A DNA stretch of 64,000 nucleotides from Flavobacterium sp. KS-LB2 (GCF_036895565.1 NZ_CP145904.1:248001-312000), one strand, 5' to 3'. Shown: positions 7,397 through 16,712, counted from the stretch's first letter. Numbers and translations are program-made. The notes: generated from the sequence alone by a model not told the origin.

Positions 7397-9088
7397 TCAT
7401 TCTTTAATATCTCGCAATCGCAATTGCAAACTGAATTTGCCTTTCCATTCGTTTTCATCGATGCAATACACAGCTTGAAAAGGTTTTTGATGGGTAGTCA
7501 GTTCGATTTTGTTACCTAAATTAAAACCAATTGCAGCGATGCCTTCCGAGTTATTTTGTTTGATAAAAAGTTTTAAGTGTTCGTCTTCTTGTCCCATTGG
7601 TTTTCCATAACCGGTATCTTTGATGTTTTTGGTGAGGAAAATAGGCGTCATGTTTTGTGGTCCGTACGGTTCAAATTGTTTCAGAATTCGGATTAATTTT
7701 GGGGTAATATCCGCAAAATCAATTTCGGCATCAATGGCAATTTCGGGTGTTAACATATCGGGATGAATGGTTCTTTCAACTTCTTTTTCAAAAGCATCTT
7801 TGAAGATTTGATAGTTTTCTTCCTTCAAAGTCATGCCCGCAGCATACATGTGACCACCAAATTGCTCCAAATGTTCGGTACATGCTTCTAGTGCATTATA
7901 GACATCAAATCCTTTTACGGAACGGGCTGAAGCCGCATATTTATCGCCACTTTTGGTAAAAACAAGCGTCGGGCGATAATAGGTTTCTATCAATCGGGAA
8001 GCGACAATTCCAATCACTCCTTTGTGCCAATCTTCTTGAAACACAACTGAGGTGAAACGTCCTTTTTCATTGTTTTCCTCAATTTGTTGTAGCGCTTCTT
8101 TGGTAATTAATTTGTCTAAATCCTTTCGTTCCGAATTATAGGCTTCGATTTCAGACGCAAATTGTTGCGCTTGCTCAAAATTAAATTCGGTTAATAATTC
8201 CACCGCATGATTCCCGTGTTTGATTCGTCCGGCAGCGTTTATTCTGGGTGCAATGATAAAAACAACATCAGTAATATCTAAGGTTTGTTTTTTTATTTGG
8301 TGAATGATGGCTTTGATTCCCGGTCTTGGATCACTGTTGATGACTTGCAGTCCAAAGTAAGCCAGCACCCGATTTTCTCCTGTCATCGGAACGATATCAG
8401 CAGCAATGGCAGTGGATACTAAATCTAAATACGGAATCAAATCATCGATGGTCTGGTTTCTGTTTTGTCCTAAAGCCTGAATCAATTTGAAACCTATTCC
8501 GCAACCGCATAATTCATCATACGGATAGGTACAATCGTCTCGTTTTGGGTCTAAGATAGCAACGGCATCAGGCAAAAGCTCCCCCGGTCTGTGGTGATCA
8601 CAAATGATGAAATCGATTTTTTTTGCTTTGGCGTAGGCCACATGTTCGATTGATTTTATACCACAATCTAACGCAATAATTAGCGAAAATCCATTATCAT
8701 CAGCAAAGTCAATTCCTTTGAAAGATACGCCATACCCTTCATCATAACGATCCGGAATGTAAGTAGCCACATTAGAATAATAGGTTTTCAAATACGAAGA
8801 AACAAGAGAAACTGCAGTAGTTCCATCAACATCATAATCGCCAAAAACAAGAATGTTTTCCTTGTTTTCAACTGCTTTTTCGATGCGTTCGACTGCTTTT
8901 TCCATATCTTTCATCAAATAGGGATCGTGCAAATTATCTAAACTTGGACGGAAAAATCGCCTGGCATCCTCAAATGTTTCAATGCCACGTTGTACTAATA
9001 AAGTGGCTACAAAATCTTCTACATTCAACGATTTTGCCAAATGTTGTACAGTTTCTTCGCAAGGTTTTGGTTTGAGTGTCCAACGCAT
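7397..9088 (-). CDS. recJ: Single-stranded-DNA-specific 5'-3' exonuclease RecJ
   Basis: A 563-residue DHH-family nuclease acting in recombination and mismatch repair. The DHH phosphoesterase motifs are FGDYDVDGTTA (about 81-91), ALDCGIKS and ICDHHRPG. The DHHA1 domain contains GVIGIVASRLIE and the GGHMYAAGMTL motif, and an OB-fold C-terminus follows. The length matches the family. The start ATG is 9086-9088. It is transcribed leftwards with the MFS gene 10 nt downstream and the HopJ-family gene 99 nt upstream. Confidence 0.95.
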   Translation of the reverse strand: MRWTLKPKPCEETVQHLAKSLNVEDFVATLLVQRGIETFEDARRFFRPSLDNLHDPYLMKDMEKAVERIEKAVENKENILVFGDYDVDGTTAVSLVSSYLKTYYSNVATYIPDRYDEGYGVSFKGIDFADDNGFSLIIALDCGIKSIEHVAYAKAKKIDFIICDHHRPGELLPDAVAILDPKRDDCTYPYDELCGCGIGFKLIQALGQNRNQTIDDLIPYLDLVSTAIAADIVPMTGENRVLAYFGLQVINSDPRPGIKAIIHQIKKQTLDITDVVFIIAPRINAAGRIKHGNHAVELLTEFNFEQAQQFASEIEAYNSERKDLDKLITKEALQQIEENNEKGRFTSVVFQEDWHKGVIGIVASRLIETYYRPTLVFTKSGDKYAASARSVKGFDVYNALEACTEHLEQFGGHMYAAGMTLKEENYQIFKDAFEKEVERTIHPDMLTPEIAIDAEIDFADITPKLIRILKQFEPYGPQNMTPIFLTKNIKDTGYGKPMGQEDEHLKLFIKQNNSEGIAAIGFNLGNKIELTTHQKPFQAVYCIDENEWKGKFSLQLRLRDIKE

Positions 9089-9187
9089 GGTGATTTGGGA
9101 TTATAAAATTTAGGAATTTAAAAGAGTAACTACCGCTAATTCGCTAATTATGTCTGTCGATTTAATTTACGAATTAACGTTTTAACT

Positions 9188-9535
9188 CTATTTTTTCAAT
9201 ACTAAAGCACTTCCATAAAATCCTATTCCTTCCCAGCCCGTTTTTATGAAATTACGAATGTTTTGGTGATCAGTTCCATTTGGATTTTTCAAAACATCAT
9301 CGTAATAATACGCTCCAAAACAAGATAATGTAGCTTCTTCTGATAAGTTCTGGATTTCGGAGAAAGAAAATAACTTGCAGGAACCGGAGTTCTCTCCCGC
9401 TGCATTGTGTTGCGTTCCATTTTCGAAAGCAGTAGGCGTAAAATCATAGTTGGCTTCAATTACGGCAATGGTTTCTGCAAATGTTATGGCTTCAGGAGTT
9501 GTATTTAATTTTTCTAAGAAAGTGGCTATAGTCAT
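9188..9535 (-). CDS. HopJ type III effector family protein
   Basis: A 115-residue soluble protein matching the HopJ family (first named from a Pseudomonas effector but found widely in free-living bacteria, where its role is unknown). Recognisable family stretches are IEANYDFTPTAFENG, AGENSGSCKLFSF, CFGAYYYDDV and the C-terminal GWEGIGFYG. No secretion signal is visible and there is no type III secretion system here, so effector function is not implied. It lies 14 nt downstream of the amine-oxidase-like gene and is probably in its operon. Confidence 0.85.
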   Translation of the reverse strand: MTIATFLEKLNTTPEAITFAETIAVIEANYDFTPTAFENGTQHNAAGENSGSCKLFSFSEIQNLSEEATLSCFGAYYYDDVLKNPNGTDHQNIRNFIKTGWEGIGFYGSALVLKK

Positions 9536-9549
9536 ATTGATTTTAATTG

Positions 9550-10602
9550 TTAGAATTGATATGCAATTGTTTTTGCGGCAAAAATAGCACCATCCATATA
9601 CCCTGGATTTTGAGTGGCTGTTTCTGCTCCGGAAACATATAATTTTCCGTTAAGCATTGGGGTTTTAAATATGGAATTTCCGTTGTTTTGATGTGCCAAT
9701 ACGAGTTGTTCATAGGGTTGAAACGTTAGTGGTTCTTCTCTCCAAAGGGTTTCATAATAGGCAACATAATCGGTAGCTTCTGACCCAAAAAAAGTAGCAA
9801 GTTGTGCCATAACTTTTTCTTTTCGTTGTTCCTGAGAAAGAACTGCAGTTCCTCCGTTTAGAAATCCTTTCAACGCAAAACCGGAATTATCACCTGTACT
9901 GTGGTCGTACATTTCTTGAATAATACTAGCTTGACTAAATAAGGTGCCGGAATAGTTATTCTCCTTCCAAAAAGGAGTTTTATATTCCACCGCAAATTTA
10001 ATGGATTCGCCCATCCAAGTATGCGTTTTCTTGGCTAATTGTGTGAAATTTTCAGGTAATTTAGGCTCGAAAGCTACTGAGTTTACTAATAAATTAGGTG
10101 GAATAGTGCTAATCACCTTATCAGCTGAATAGCTATTCCCATTTGAGTCCACTAGGATTAATTGATTATTCTCCTCTTTTATAGCCGTGATTTTAGTATT
10201 TGTTTTAATATTTTGAATGCCGATTTCAATACTTAATTTGTCAATTAGTACAGCAGTTCCACCTTCGATTCTAAAAGAAGGTTCTTCGGAATCGGATATT
10301 TCAAATTTTTGTGGAGGAACAAATGACATGGTTTCAAATAATGAAATGCCTTGTGTATGTTGTTTAAAATAAGAAATTTCTAACTTATGGAGTGCGTCCA
10401 AAAGATTTGGATGTTGGTTTCCAAACCAAGTAGCACCCATTTCCATGGTAACGCCAGTAGTGCCAATAATGGTTTTTATGCGACCTCCAATTCGGGTATT
10501 GGCTTCTAATAGTAGGACTTCAATTCCTTTTTTTTGAAGTAAAAAAGCGGTGTAGAGTCCACAAAGTCCCGCACCGATTACAATAACTTTTTCCTTTTTC
10601 AT
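9550..10602 (-). CDS. Flavin-containing amine oxidase family protein
   Basis: A 350-residue FAD oxidoreductase of the monoamine-oxidase superfamily. The N-terminal Rossmann motif VIGAGLCGLYTAFLL (residues 7-21) is followed by LLEANTRIGGRIKT, the GG-doublet motif of this family. The C-terminal FAD contact reads SGAETATQNPGYMDGAIFAA. It is shorter than eukaryotic monoamine oxidases, and no signal peptide is seen. The substrate is unknown. It starts 2 nt after the rsmI stop, so it is co-transcribed with rsmI and the HopJ-family gene. Confidence 0.86.
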   Translation of the reverse strand: MKKEKVIVIGAGLCGLYTAFLLQKKGIEVLLLEANTRIGGRIKTIIGTTGVTMEMGATWFGNQHPNLLDALHKLEISYFKQHTQGISLFETMSFVPPQKFEISDSEEPSFRIEGGTAVLIDKLSIEIGIQNIKTNTKITAIKEENNQLILVDSNGNSYSADKVISTIPPNLLVNSVAFEPKLPENFTQLAKKTHTWMGESIKFAVEYKTPFWKENNYSGTLFSQASIIQEMYDHSTGDNSGFALKGFLNGGTAVLSQEQRKEKVMAQLATFFGSEATDYVAYYETLWREEPLTFQPYEQLVLAHQNNGNSIFKTPMLNGKLYVSGAETATQNPGYMDGAIFAAKTIAYQF

Positions 10603-10604
10603 AA

Positions 10605-11318
10605 TTATTCTTCGGCTGAGAATTTAGATTTTTTAGGTTCTTTTGTTATTGGTTTTCCACCCACAACTACAACAATTTCTCCTCTAGGAGCTATTTTTTC
10701 AAAATGAGCCAAAACTTCTCGTACCGTTCCTCGAACATTTTCTTCGTGAAGTTTAGATAATTCTCTAGATACCGATATTTGACGGTCTTCGCCAAAATAA
10801 GTAATGAATTCAGCTAAAGTCTTCACTAGTTTATGAGGCGAAACATATAAAATCATGGTACGTGTTTCTTCGGCTAAAGCCAAATAACGAGTTTGTTTTC
10901 CTTTTTTGTCAGGCAAAAAGCCTTCGAAAACAAATTTGTCATTGGGTAAACCACTGTTCACTAATGCGGGAACAAATGCCGTTGCACCAGGCAAACATTC
11001 TACGTCAACTCCATTTTCAACGCAGGCTCTGGTCAATAAAAAACCGGGATCTGAAATAGCAGGCGTTCCTGCATCTGATATTAAGGCGATGTTTTCTCCG
11101 GCTTTTAATCTCGAGATTAAATTCTCGATGGTTTTGTGCTCGTTATGCATGTGATGGCTATACATGTGTGTGCCTATTTCGAAATGCTTTAATAGTTTTC
11201 CGCTCGTACGCGTGTCTTCAGCGAGAATCAAATCGACTTCCTTAAGAATCCGAATCGCTCGAAAAGTCATGTCTTCAAGATTGCCGATAGGCGTAGGAAC
11301 GATGTATAATTTTGACAT
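10605..11318 (-). CDS. rsmI: 16S rRNA (cytidine1402-2'-O)-methyltransferase
   Basis: A 237-residue SAM-dependent tetrapyrrole-methylase-fold enzyme that 2'-O-methylates C1402 in the ribosomal decoding centre. Diagnostic motifs are YIVPTPIGNLEDMTFRAI (residues 4-21), LAEDTRTSGKLL and LISDAGTPAISDPG. The GEIVVVVGG segment near the C-terminus is typical. Length is normal apart from a short basic tail. It heads the rsmI, amine oxidase, HopJ run. Confidence 0.95.
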   Translation of the reverse strand: MSKLYIVPTPIGNLEDMTFRAIRILKEVDLILAEDTRTSGKLLKHFEIGTHMYSHHMHNEHKTIENLISRLKAGENIALISDAGTPAISDPGFLLTRACVENGVDVECLPGATAFVPALVNSGLPNDKFVFEGFLPDKKGKQTRYLALAEETRTMILYVSPHKLVKTLAEFITYFGEDRQISVSRELSKLHEENVRGTVREVLAHFEKIAPRGEIVVVVGGKPITKEPKKSKFSAEE

Positions 11319-11394
11319 AGCTATATAATTACCTTCAAATAGTATTTAAAATTGGTATTTGTTTAAATGTATATTCAGAAAAATTAAAGGAGAT

Positions 11395-12339
11395 TTACAA
11401 GAATTTTTTCTCAATAATATCCATAAAACGTTCTTCATAATCTTGTTTTCCTTCCCAGTTGTTATAGTCTGGTTTTACCATTTCCTGAATAAAATCGCGA
11501 GTTTCATAGAATGTGTTGAACGTAATCAATTGACTCAATACACGGTTGTAATCTTCGCTGCTGTTTCCAAAAAGGTGTTTTATAAAAGCAATGCGATCAT
11601 TTAAATCGATATTGATTCCTTTGGCTAATTTTTCGTTCAGTGAAACACTTTTTTGCTCAGCAACTTCCTCTACAAGCAACGGTTTCTCCTCTTCGGAAAT
11701 AATTTCCTTTGGAGTTTCAATTACAACAGTAGTAGGGATGTTTTCAATTTGTTGCACTTTTACAAATTGAGTGTCATGGTAATTTCCACCTAATAAATCT
11801 TCAAAAGATATTTGTACGGGTTCTATTTTCTTTGGTACTTCTAGTTCCGATTCTACTTCCTCTTCTTGAGATAATTCAAAAGCTGGAGTGAATGCTACTG
11901 CTTCATTTTCCTCAACAACTATTTCCTCGGCAACGATTGACTCTTCTTCTTGTATTGTTTCCTCTTCGTTGGAAATGATTTCTTCTAAAGACGCTTCAAC
12001 AGTTTCTAATTCTACACTATTTGTTTCAGATTCAGTTGTAGTAGTTGCTTCTAGAGGGGCTTCAATGATTTCTTCAGCAACAATTTCTTCTATAACCGCT
12101 ACCGTTTCTGGTTGAACCGATTTTATGTTGTCAAAAATCGATGCTATTTTTTGCTCTATATCCGTTGCACCAATTGTCGGTTTTACGTCACTAAAGTGTT
12201 CATCTACAAATCGTAAGACAGAAAGTTTTTCGTATAATTTCTGTGTTTCCAGATATAATTGATTGATATCAGATTTATTTTTTAATTGTAATACTCTGTG
12301 TGCAATGCTGATTAAATCGGCTTCCAATTTTTTTTTCAT
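11395..12339 (-). CDS. Conserved acidic protein of unknown function
   Basis: 314 residues with three parts. An N-terminal helical region (about 1-75, beginning MKKKLEADLISIAHRVLQLK) is followed by a long very acidic Glu/Val/Ile-rich linker (about 80-225, low complexity). A conserved C-terminal helical domain contains INIDLNDRIAFIKHLFGNS and a RDFIQEMVKPDYNNWEGK stretch. It has no signal peptide. I recognise the ends as a pattern recurring in Flavobacteriia but cannot give a function. It is upstream of rsmI on the same strand (76-nt gap) and divergent from tdk. Confidence 0.8.
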   Translation of the reverse strand: MKKKLEADLISIAHRVLQLKNKSDINQLYLETQKLYEKLSVLRFVDEHFSDVKPTIGATDIEQKIASIFDNIKSVQPETVAVIEEIVAEEIIEAPLEATTTTESETNSVELETVEASLEEIISNEEETIQEEESIVAEEIVVEENEAVAFTPAFELSQEEEVESELEVPKKIEPVQISFEDLLGGNYHDTQFVKVQQIENIPTTVVIETPKEIISEEEKPLLVEEVAEQKSVSLNEKLAKGINIDLNDRIAFIKHLFGNSSEDYNRVLSQLITFNTFYETRDFIQEMVKPDYNNWEGKQDYEERFMDIIEKKFL

Positions 12340-12476
12340 AACGTTTTAAATTATAGTGTGTTAGGCGGGTCTTTTTCTAAATATCTTCCTGTTTTTTATT
12401 TAGCATAAGGAAGAAGGAACCTTTGCTCGCGTGATTTTATTTTTTAAATAAGAGCTAGCGAATCTCCGATTTAATA

Positions 12477-12520
12477 AAAATGTTATACTTTTGAAACGAC
12501 GTAAAAGTATAACATTTTTA
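12477..12520. repeat. 17-bp perfect inverted repeat in the tdk upstream region
   Basis: Left arm 12477-12493 (AAAAATGTTATACTTTT) is exactly complementary to right arm 12504-12520, with a 10-nt loop (GAAACGACGT). The left arm overlaps a TACTTTTG promoter element. It sits between divergent genes, so an ordinary terminator is not expected here. Confidence 0.85.
12487..12494 (+). promoter_or_regulatory. Candidate -7 promoter element for tdk
   Basis: TACTTTTG matches TAnnTTTG and is located inside the left arm of the inverted repeat. The leader to the ATG at 12584 would be about 85 nt. No clear -33 TTG. Confidence 0.4.
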
Positions 12521-12583
12521 AGTCGGTTTTATCCATTACAAAGTAATAAAAACTATTCATTTTTTAAGTCAGAAAAATACAAA

Positions 12584-13177
12584 ATGTTTCTCGAAAATAC
12601 AGTAAATCATAAAGAACAATTTGGTTGGATCGAAGTCATTTGTGGCTCCATGTTTTCGGGTAAAACCGAAGAATTGATTCGTCGTTTGAAAAGAGCGCAG
12701 TTTGCCAAGCAAAAAGTAGAAATTTTCAAACCGGCAATTGACACCCGCTATGACGATGAAATGGTGGTGTCACATGACGCTAATGAAATCCGTTCCACTC
12801 CTGTTCCTGCTGCTGCAAATATTGCGATTTTGGCGCAAGGTTGTGATGTGGTAGGCATTGACGAAGCACAATTTTTTGATGATGAAATTGTGAAAATTTG
12901 TAATGATTTGGCGAATCAAGGAATTCGGGTAATTGTTGCCGGATTAGATATGGATTTTAAGGGAAACCCTTTTGGTCCAATGCCTGCATTAATGGCGACA
13001 GCCGAATATGTGACCAAAGTGCACGCCGTTTGTACCCGCACGGGAAATCTCGCTAATTACAGTTTCCGTAAAACGGATAATGATAAATTAGTCATGCTTG
13101 GTGAAACAGAAGAATATGAACCGTTGAGTCGTGCCGCGTATTATCATGCGATGCGGAAAGATCAGGAGAAAAAATAA
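12584..13177 (+). CDS. tdk: Thymidine kinase (type II)
   Basis: A 197-residue salvage enzyme phosphorylating thymidine with ATP. The Walker A motif is [15 protein letters not shown] (about 20-34), the Walker B-like segment is [10 protein letters not shown], and the substrate lasso region contains [11 protein letters not shown]. The frame extends upstream to 12491, but that stretch lies in the inverted repeat and leader, so ATG 12584 ([18 protein letters not shown]) is chosen. The zinc-ribbon cysteines usual in type II kinases appear largely replaced ([17 protein letters not shown]), so structural zinc is probably absent. Convergent with rpoN. Confidence 0.94.
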   Translation: MFLENTVNHKEQFGWIEVICGSMFSGKTEELIRRLKRAQFAKQKVEIFKPAIDTRYDDEMVVSHDANEIRSTPVPAAANIAILAQGCDVVGIDEAQFFDDEIVKICNDLANQGIRVIVAGLDMDFKGNPFGPMPALMATAEYVTKVHAVCTRTGNLANYSFRKTDNDKLVMLGETEEYEPLSRAAYYHAMRKDQEKK

Positions 13178-13198
13178 AGAGAATTATATTTTCATAAA

Positions 13199-13237
13199 AA
13201 AAAGGGGAAATTTGTTTCAAACAAATTTCCCCTTTTT
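13199..13237. terminator. Bidirectional terminator between tdk and rpoN
   Basis: 16-bp perfect stem (13199-13214 with 13222-13237, core AAGGGGAAATTTG) flanked by A and T tracts, placed between two convergent genes. Confidence 0.85.
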
Positions 13238-13258
13238 AGTATTTTTAAATCAGCAATC

Positions 13259-14725
13259 TTACATCTTCTTCCTCATTCTCGCTACCGGAATATCGAGTTG
13301 TTCTCTATATTTTGCGATGGTCCTTCTCGCAATTGGATAGCCTTTTTCTTTAAGAATTTCGGCTAATTGATCGTCTGGAAGTGGTTTTTTCTTGTCTTCT
13401 TCCTCAATGGTATTCTGAAGAATTTTTTTGATTTCAAGTGTAGAAACATCTTCACCTTGGTCATTTTTCATCGCTTCCGAGAAAAATTCTTTTATCAGTT
13501 TTGTGCCATAAGGCGTTTCCACATATTTGCTGTTGGCCACACGTGAAATCGTTGAAATATCAAGACCTACCATATCAGCAATATCTTTCAGGATCATTGG
13601 TTTCAATTTGGTTTCATCACCATCTAAGAAAAATTCTTCCTGATAATGCATAATCGCATTCATGGTGACAAAAAGTGTTTCTTGACGCTGGCGAATTGCA
13701 TCAATAAACCATTTGGCCGAATCCAGTTTTTGTTTGATAAACTGCACAGCATCTTTTTGCTGCGCTGATTTGTCACGAGAATCTTTATATGTTTGCATCA
13801 TTTCCTGATAATCCTTAGAAACGTGCAGGGAAGGAGCATTGCGTCCGTTTAGGGTCAGTTCCAGTTCACCATCTACAATTCTGATGGCAAAATCAGGAAC
13901 TACATTTTCCGTCACTTTATTGTTTCCGGTAAAAGATCCGCCTGGTTTTGGATTCAGTTTTTCTATTTCGTGAATGGCTTTTTTCAGTTGTTCATTCGAA
14001 ACATTGTATTTCTGAATTAACTTATCGTAGTGTTTTTTGGTAAACGCATCAAACTGATTTTCAATAATATCAGTAGCTAGTTCAACGTATTCCGTTGGTG
14101 TTTTGTGTTTCAATTGCAACAATAAACATTCTTGTAAATCACGTGCGCCTACACCTGATGGTTCCAGTTCATGAATCACCTGCAACATTTTCTCCACCAT
14201 CTTTTCATCGGTGTAAATGCCTTGGGTAAACGCCATATCGTCTACCATATCAGGAACGCTTCTGCGGATATAACCCATGTCATCAATACTTCCTACCAAA
14301 AATTCTGCAATTTCACGCTCCTCATCATTCAAAATAAAGGTGTTCAACTGATTGATTAGATCTTGGTGGAAACTCACTGGTGCTGCAAAAGGCGTTTCGC
14401 GATCATCGTCGTCATCGCTATAATTGTTAGCCTGTGTTTTATAATCCGGTGTTTCGTCGTTGCTTAAATATTCGTCAATGTTGATGTCTTCGGCTTCAAT
14501 CCTGTCTGATTCCGAATCATCATAATCGTCATAATCTTCGTTTTCGAACTCGTCCTTTTCATACTCATCTTCTTCTTTTCCGGCTTCCAAAGCTGGATTT
14601 TCGTTCATTTCTTCTAATAAACGTTGTTCGAAAGCTTGCGTAGGCAATTGAATTAACTTCATCAACTGAATTTGTTGAGGAGATAATTTCTGTGATAACT
14701 TTAAATTTAAGAATTGCTTTAGCAT
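13259..14725 (-). CDS. rpoN: RNA polymerase sigma-54 factor
   Basis: A 488-residue alternative sigma factor for enhancer-dependent promoters. Region I is Gln/Leu-rich (KLSQKLSPQQIQLMKLIQLP, residues 9-28), region II is strongly acidic (about 50-110), the core-binding region follows, then the DNA-binding HTH (MVGLDISTISRVANSKYVET) and the C-terminal RpoN box ARRTIAKYREQLDIP. Full length. It lies 83 nt downstream of asnS on the same strand, with a hairpin in the gap. No enhancer-binding activator is encoded in this window, so its targets lie elsewhere. Confidence 0.96.
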   Translation of the reverse strand: MLKQFLNLKLSQKLSPQQIQLMKLIQLPTQAFEQRLLEEMNENPALEAGKEEDEYEKDEFENEDYDDYDDSESDRIEAEDINIDEYLSNDETPDYKTQANNYSDDDDDRETPFAAPVSFHQDLINQLNTFILNDEEREIAEFLVGSIDDMGYIRRSVPDMVDDMAFTQGIYTDEKMVEKMLQVIHELEPSGVGARDLQECLLLQLKHKTPTEYVELATDIIENQFDAFTKKHYDKLIQKYNVSNEQLKKAIHEIEKLNPKPGGSFTGNNKVTENVVPDFAIRIVDGELELTLNGRNAPSLHVSKDYQEMMQTYKDSRDKSAQQKDAVQFIKQKLDSAKWFIDAIRQRQETLFVTMNAIMHYQEEFFLDGDETKLKPMILKDIADMVGLDISTISRVANSKYVETPYGTKLIKEFFSEAMKNDQGEDVSTLEIKKILQNTIEEEDKKKPLPDDQLAEILKEKGYPIARRTIAKYREQLDIPVARMRKKM

Positions 14726-14747
14726 TTTTATTGTTTAAAAGTTTAAG

Positions 14748-14793
14748 GTTTAAAGTTTAATGTTGCTGAACTTTCAACAACATTAAACTTTAA
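14748..14793. repeat. 17-bp inverted repeat between asnS and rpoN
   Basis: TTTAAAGTTTAATGTTG (14748-14764) pairs perfectly with 14777-14793, loop 12 nt. Short TTTAA(A)G units are also repeated in tandem at 14733-14757. It may weaken read-through from asnS into rpoN, but neither strand has a strong T run. Confidence 0.65.
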
Positions 14794-14808
14794 AACTGAA
14801 ACAAATTT

Positions 14809-16245
14809 TTAAAATTCCGCATTCATTGGCGTTCTTGGGAAAGGAATTACGTCACGAATGTTTGTCATTCCTGTTACAAATAATACCAATCTTTCGAATC
14901 CAAGTCCAAAACCAGAGTGAACTGCTGAACCAAATCTTCGGGTGTCAAGATACCACCATAATTCTTCTTCATCAATTCCTAAGGCTTTCATTTTTTCAAC
15001 CAAAACATCAAAACGTTCCTCTCTTTGTGAACCTCCCACAATTTCTCCAATTCCAGGGAACAAGATATCCATGGCGCGAACTGTTTTTCCGTCTTCGTTC
15101 AAACGCATGTAAAATGCTTTGATATTTGCCGGGTAATCAAACAAGATTACCGGACATTTAAAGTGTTTCTCCACCAAATAACGCTCGTGCTCTGATTGTA
15201 AATCAGCACCCCATTCGTTGATGATATAGTTGAATTTTTTCTTTTTATTTGGAGTACATTCTCTTAAAATATCAATTGCTTCCGTGTATGAAACTCGTTT
15301 GAAATTATTTTCCAAAACAAAGTTTAATTTGTCAAGCAAAGCCATTTCGCTTCTTTCAGCAACTGGTTTAGATTTCTCTTCGTCTAACAAGCGTGTTTCC
15401 AAGAATTTCAAATCCTCCGGACATTTGTCCATTGTATATTTTATCACGTACTGAATAAAATCTTCAGCCAAATCCATGTTGTCATTCAAATCATTGAACG
15501 CCACTTCTGGCTCAATCATCCAAAATTCCGCAAGGTGACGAGAAGTATTCGAATTTTCAGCTCTAAAGGTTGGTCCAAAAGTATAAATCTGGCCCAAAGC
15601 CATTGCAAAAGTCTCTCCTTCTAATTGTCCCGAAACCGTTAGGTTCGTTTCTTTCCCGAAGAAATCTTCCTTATAATTTACTTTTCCGTCTTCTGTTCTT
15701 GGCGTTCCGTCAAATGGCAAAGCGGTAACTTTGAACATTTCACCAGCACCTTCCGCGTCCGAACCTGTGATGATTGGCGTATTCACATACACAAAACCTT
15801 TCTCTTGAAAATAACTGTGAACGGCATACGACAATACCGAGCGTACTCTCATTATCGCTCCAAACATATTAGTACGAACTCTTAAATGCGCATTTTCACG
15901 TAAGAAATCTAAGCTCGGTTTATTTTTAGGTTGTATCGGGAATTTCTCAGCATCAGAGTCTCCAAGGATTTCCAGTTTAGCCACCTGAATTTCAAATTTC
16001 TGTCCGGCACCTTTACTTTCTACCAACGTTCCTGTTACGGATATTGCTGCTCCAGTCGTAATTCGCTTCAAGGTTTCGTCAGGTGTGTTCTCAAAATCGA
16101 CTACACATTGAATATTATCAATAGTCGAACCATCGTTTAAGGCAATAAATTGATTGTTTCTAAAAGTTCTCACCCATCCTTTTGCATTTACTTCATGAAG
16201 CGTCGTGGTACTGTTTAGTAAGTCTTTAACTTTTGTATGTCTCAT
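14809..16245 (-). CDS. asnS: Asparagine-tRNA ligase
   Basis: A 478-residue class IIb synthetase that charges tRNA-Asn. The N-terminal OB-fold anticodon-binding domain (about 15-110) contains [26 protein letters not shown] strands. Class II motif 2 reads [21 protein letters not shown] and motif 3 reads [16 protein letters not shown] near the C-terminus. A frame extension to 16293 exists, but it runs through the TATATTTG promoter element, so ATG 16243-16245 ([10 protein letters not shown]) is used. Followed by rpoN. Confidence 0.96.
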   Translation of the reverse strand: MRHTKVKDLLNSTTTLHEVNAKGWVRTFRNNQFIALNDGSTIDNIQCVVDFENTPDETLKRITTGAAISVTGTLVESKGAGQKFEIQVAKLEILGDSDAEKFPIQPKNKPSLDFLRENAHLRVRTNMFGAIMRVRSVLSYAVHSYFQEKGFVYVNTPIITGSDAEGAGEMFKVTALPFDGTPRTEDGKVNYKEDFFGKETNLTVSGQLEGETFAMALGQIYTFGPTFRAENSNTSRHLAEFWMIEPEVAFNDLNDNMDLAEDFIQYVIKYTMDKCPEDLKFLETRLLDEEKSKPVAERSEMALLDKLNFVLENNFKRVSYTEAIDILRECTPNKKKKFNYIINEWGADLQSEHERYLVEKHFKCPVILFDYPANIKAFYMRLNEDGKTVRAMDILFPGIGEIVGGSQREERFDVLVEKMKALGIDEEELWWYLDTRRFGSAVHSGFGLGFERLVLFVTGMTNIRDVIPFPRTPMNAEF

Positions 16246-16290
16246 TTTATGTATATAGTTGATATTAAAAATTGTCTTATAACCGAACTG

Positions 16291-16298
16291 CAAATATA
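16291..16298 (-). promoter_or_regulatory. -7 promoter element for asnS
   Basis: Minus-strand TATATTTG followed by C, an exact TAnnTTTG match, 45 nt before the asnS ATG. It argues against the longer asnS start at 16293. Confidence 0.55.
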
Positions 16299-16677
16299 AA
16301 TGATTTGTTTGTAATTGTCACGGTGGGAAACGAAGCATTCCAAAGCTGTTTTTGTTTTTGGAGCTATTTCCCGCTATCCATTGCAATCTTTTTGTTTTTT
16401 GAAAGCAAAAACAATAAGGATTTCCATTTCTATCGGGGCTAGGGAGTAGAGGTTAAAAGAAAATTTTGTGTGTATTTTGTCATTTTGTGCAACTAGTCAG
16501 TTAAAAACTGAAAATCACTTCCTCAAAGTTGGAAACTTTGCGGAGCGGTCAAAAAAATCTTCAATAATCACAAAATAACATCCTTAAAGTTGGAAAATTT
16601 ACGGCCAAAAATAAATTCACATTCATTTCTAGATTTCGTAGTTAGAAAGTAGCCTGCTTTTTCGAATAATTTAAAAC
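16299..16677. other. Intergenic region between divergent asnS and the RNA methylase
   Basis: About 380 nt without a credible gene. It holds the dispersed repeat copy B (16360-16442). The rest is A/T-rich with a short near-repeat, TCCTCAAAGTTGGAAACTT near 16518 and TCCTTAAAGTTGGAAAATTT near 16580. I see no RNA gene. Confidence 0.5.
16360..16442 (+). repeat. Dispersed intergenic repeat, copy B
   Basis: GGAGCTATTTCCCGCTATCC, then CAATCTTTTT, a T-run/A-run self-complementary centre, AAGGATTTCC and the end ATCGGGGCTAG. Copy A (4220) has the same ends; copy C (1193, minus strand) shares the first 60 nt best. Confidence 0.75.
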
Positions 16678-16708
16678 TTGGCAAACTACTCAACACTTTG
16701 TATTTTTG
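16678..16708 (+). promoter_or_regulatory. Promoter (-33 TTG and -7 TATTTTTG) for the RNA methylase gene
   Basis: TTG at 16678-16680, a 20-nt spacer and TATTTTTG at 16701-16708 followed by C. This is the only promoter in the window where I see both Bacteroidota elements at normal spacing. The ATG at 16713 is so close that the transcript would be nearly leaderless. Confidence 0.6.
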
Positions 16709-16712
16709 CATC

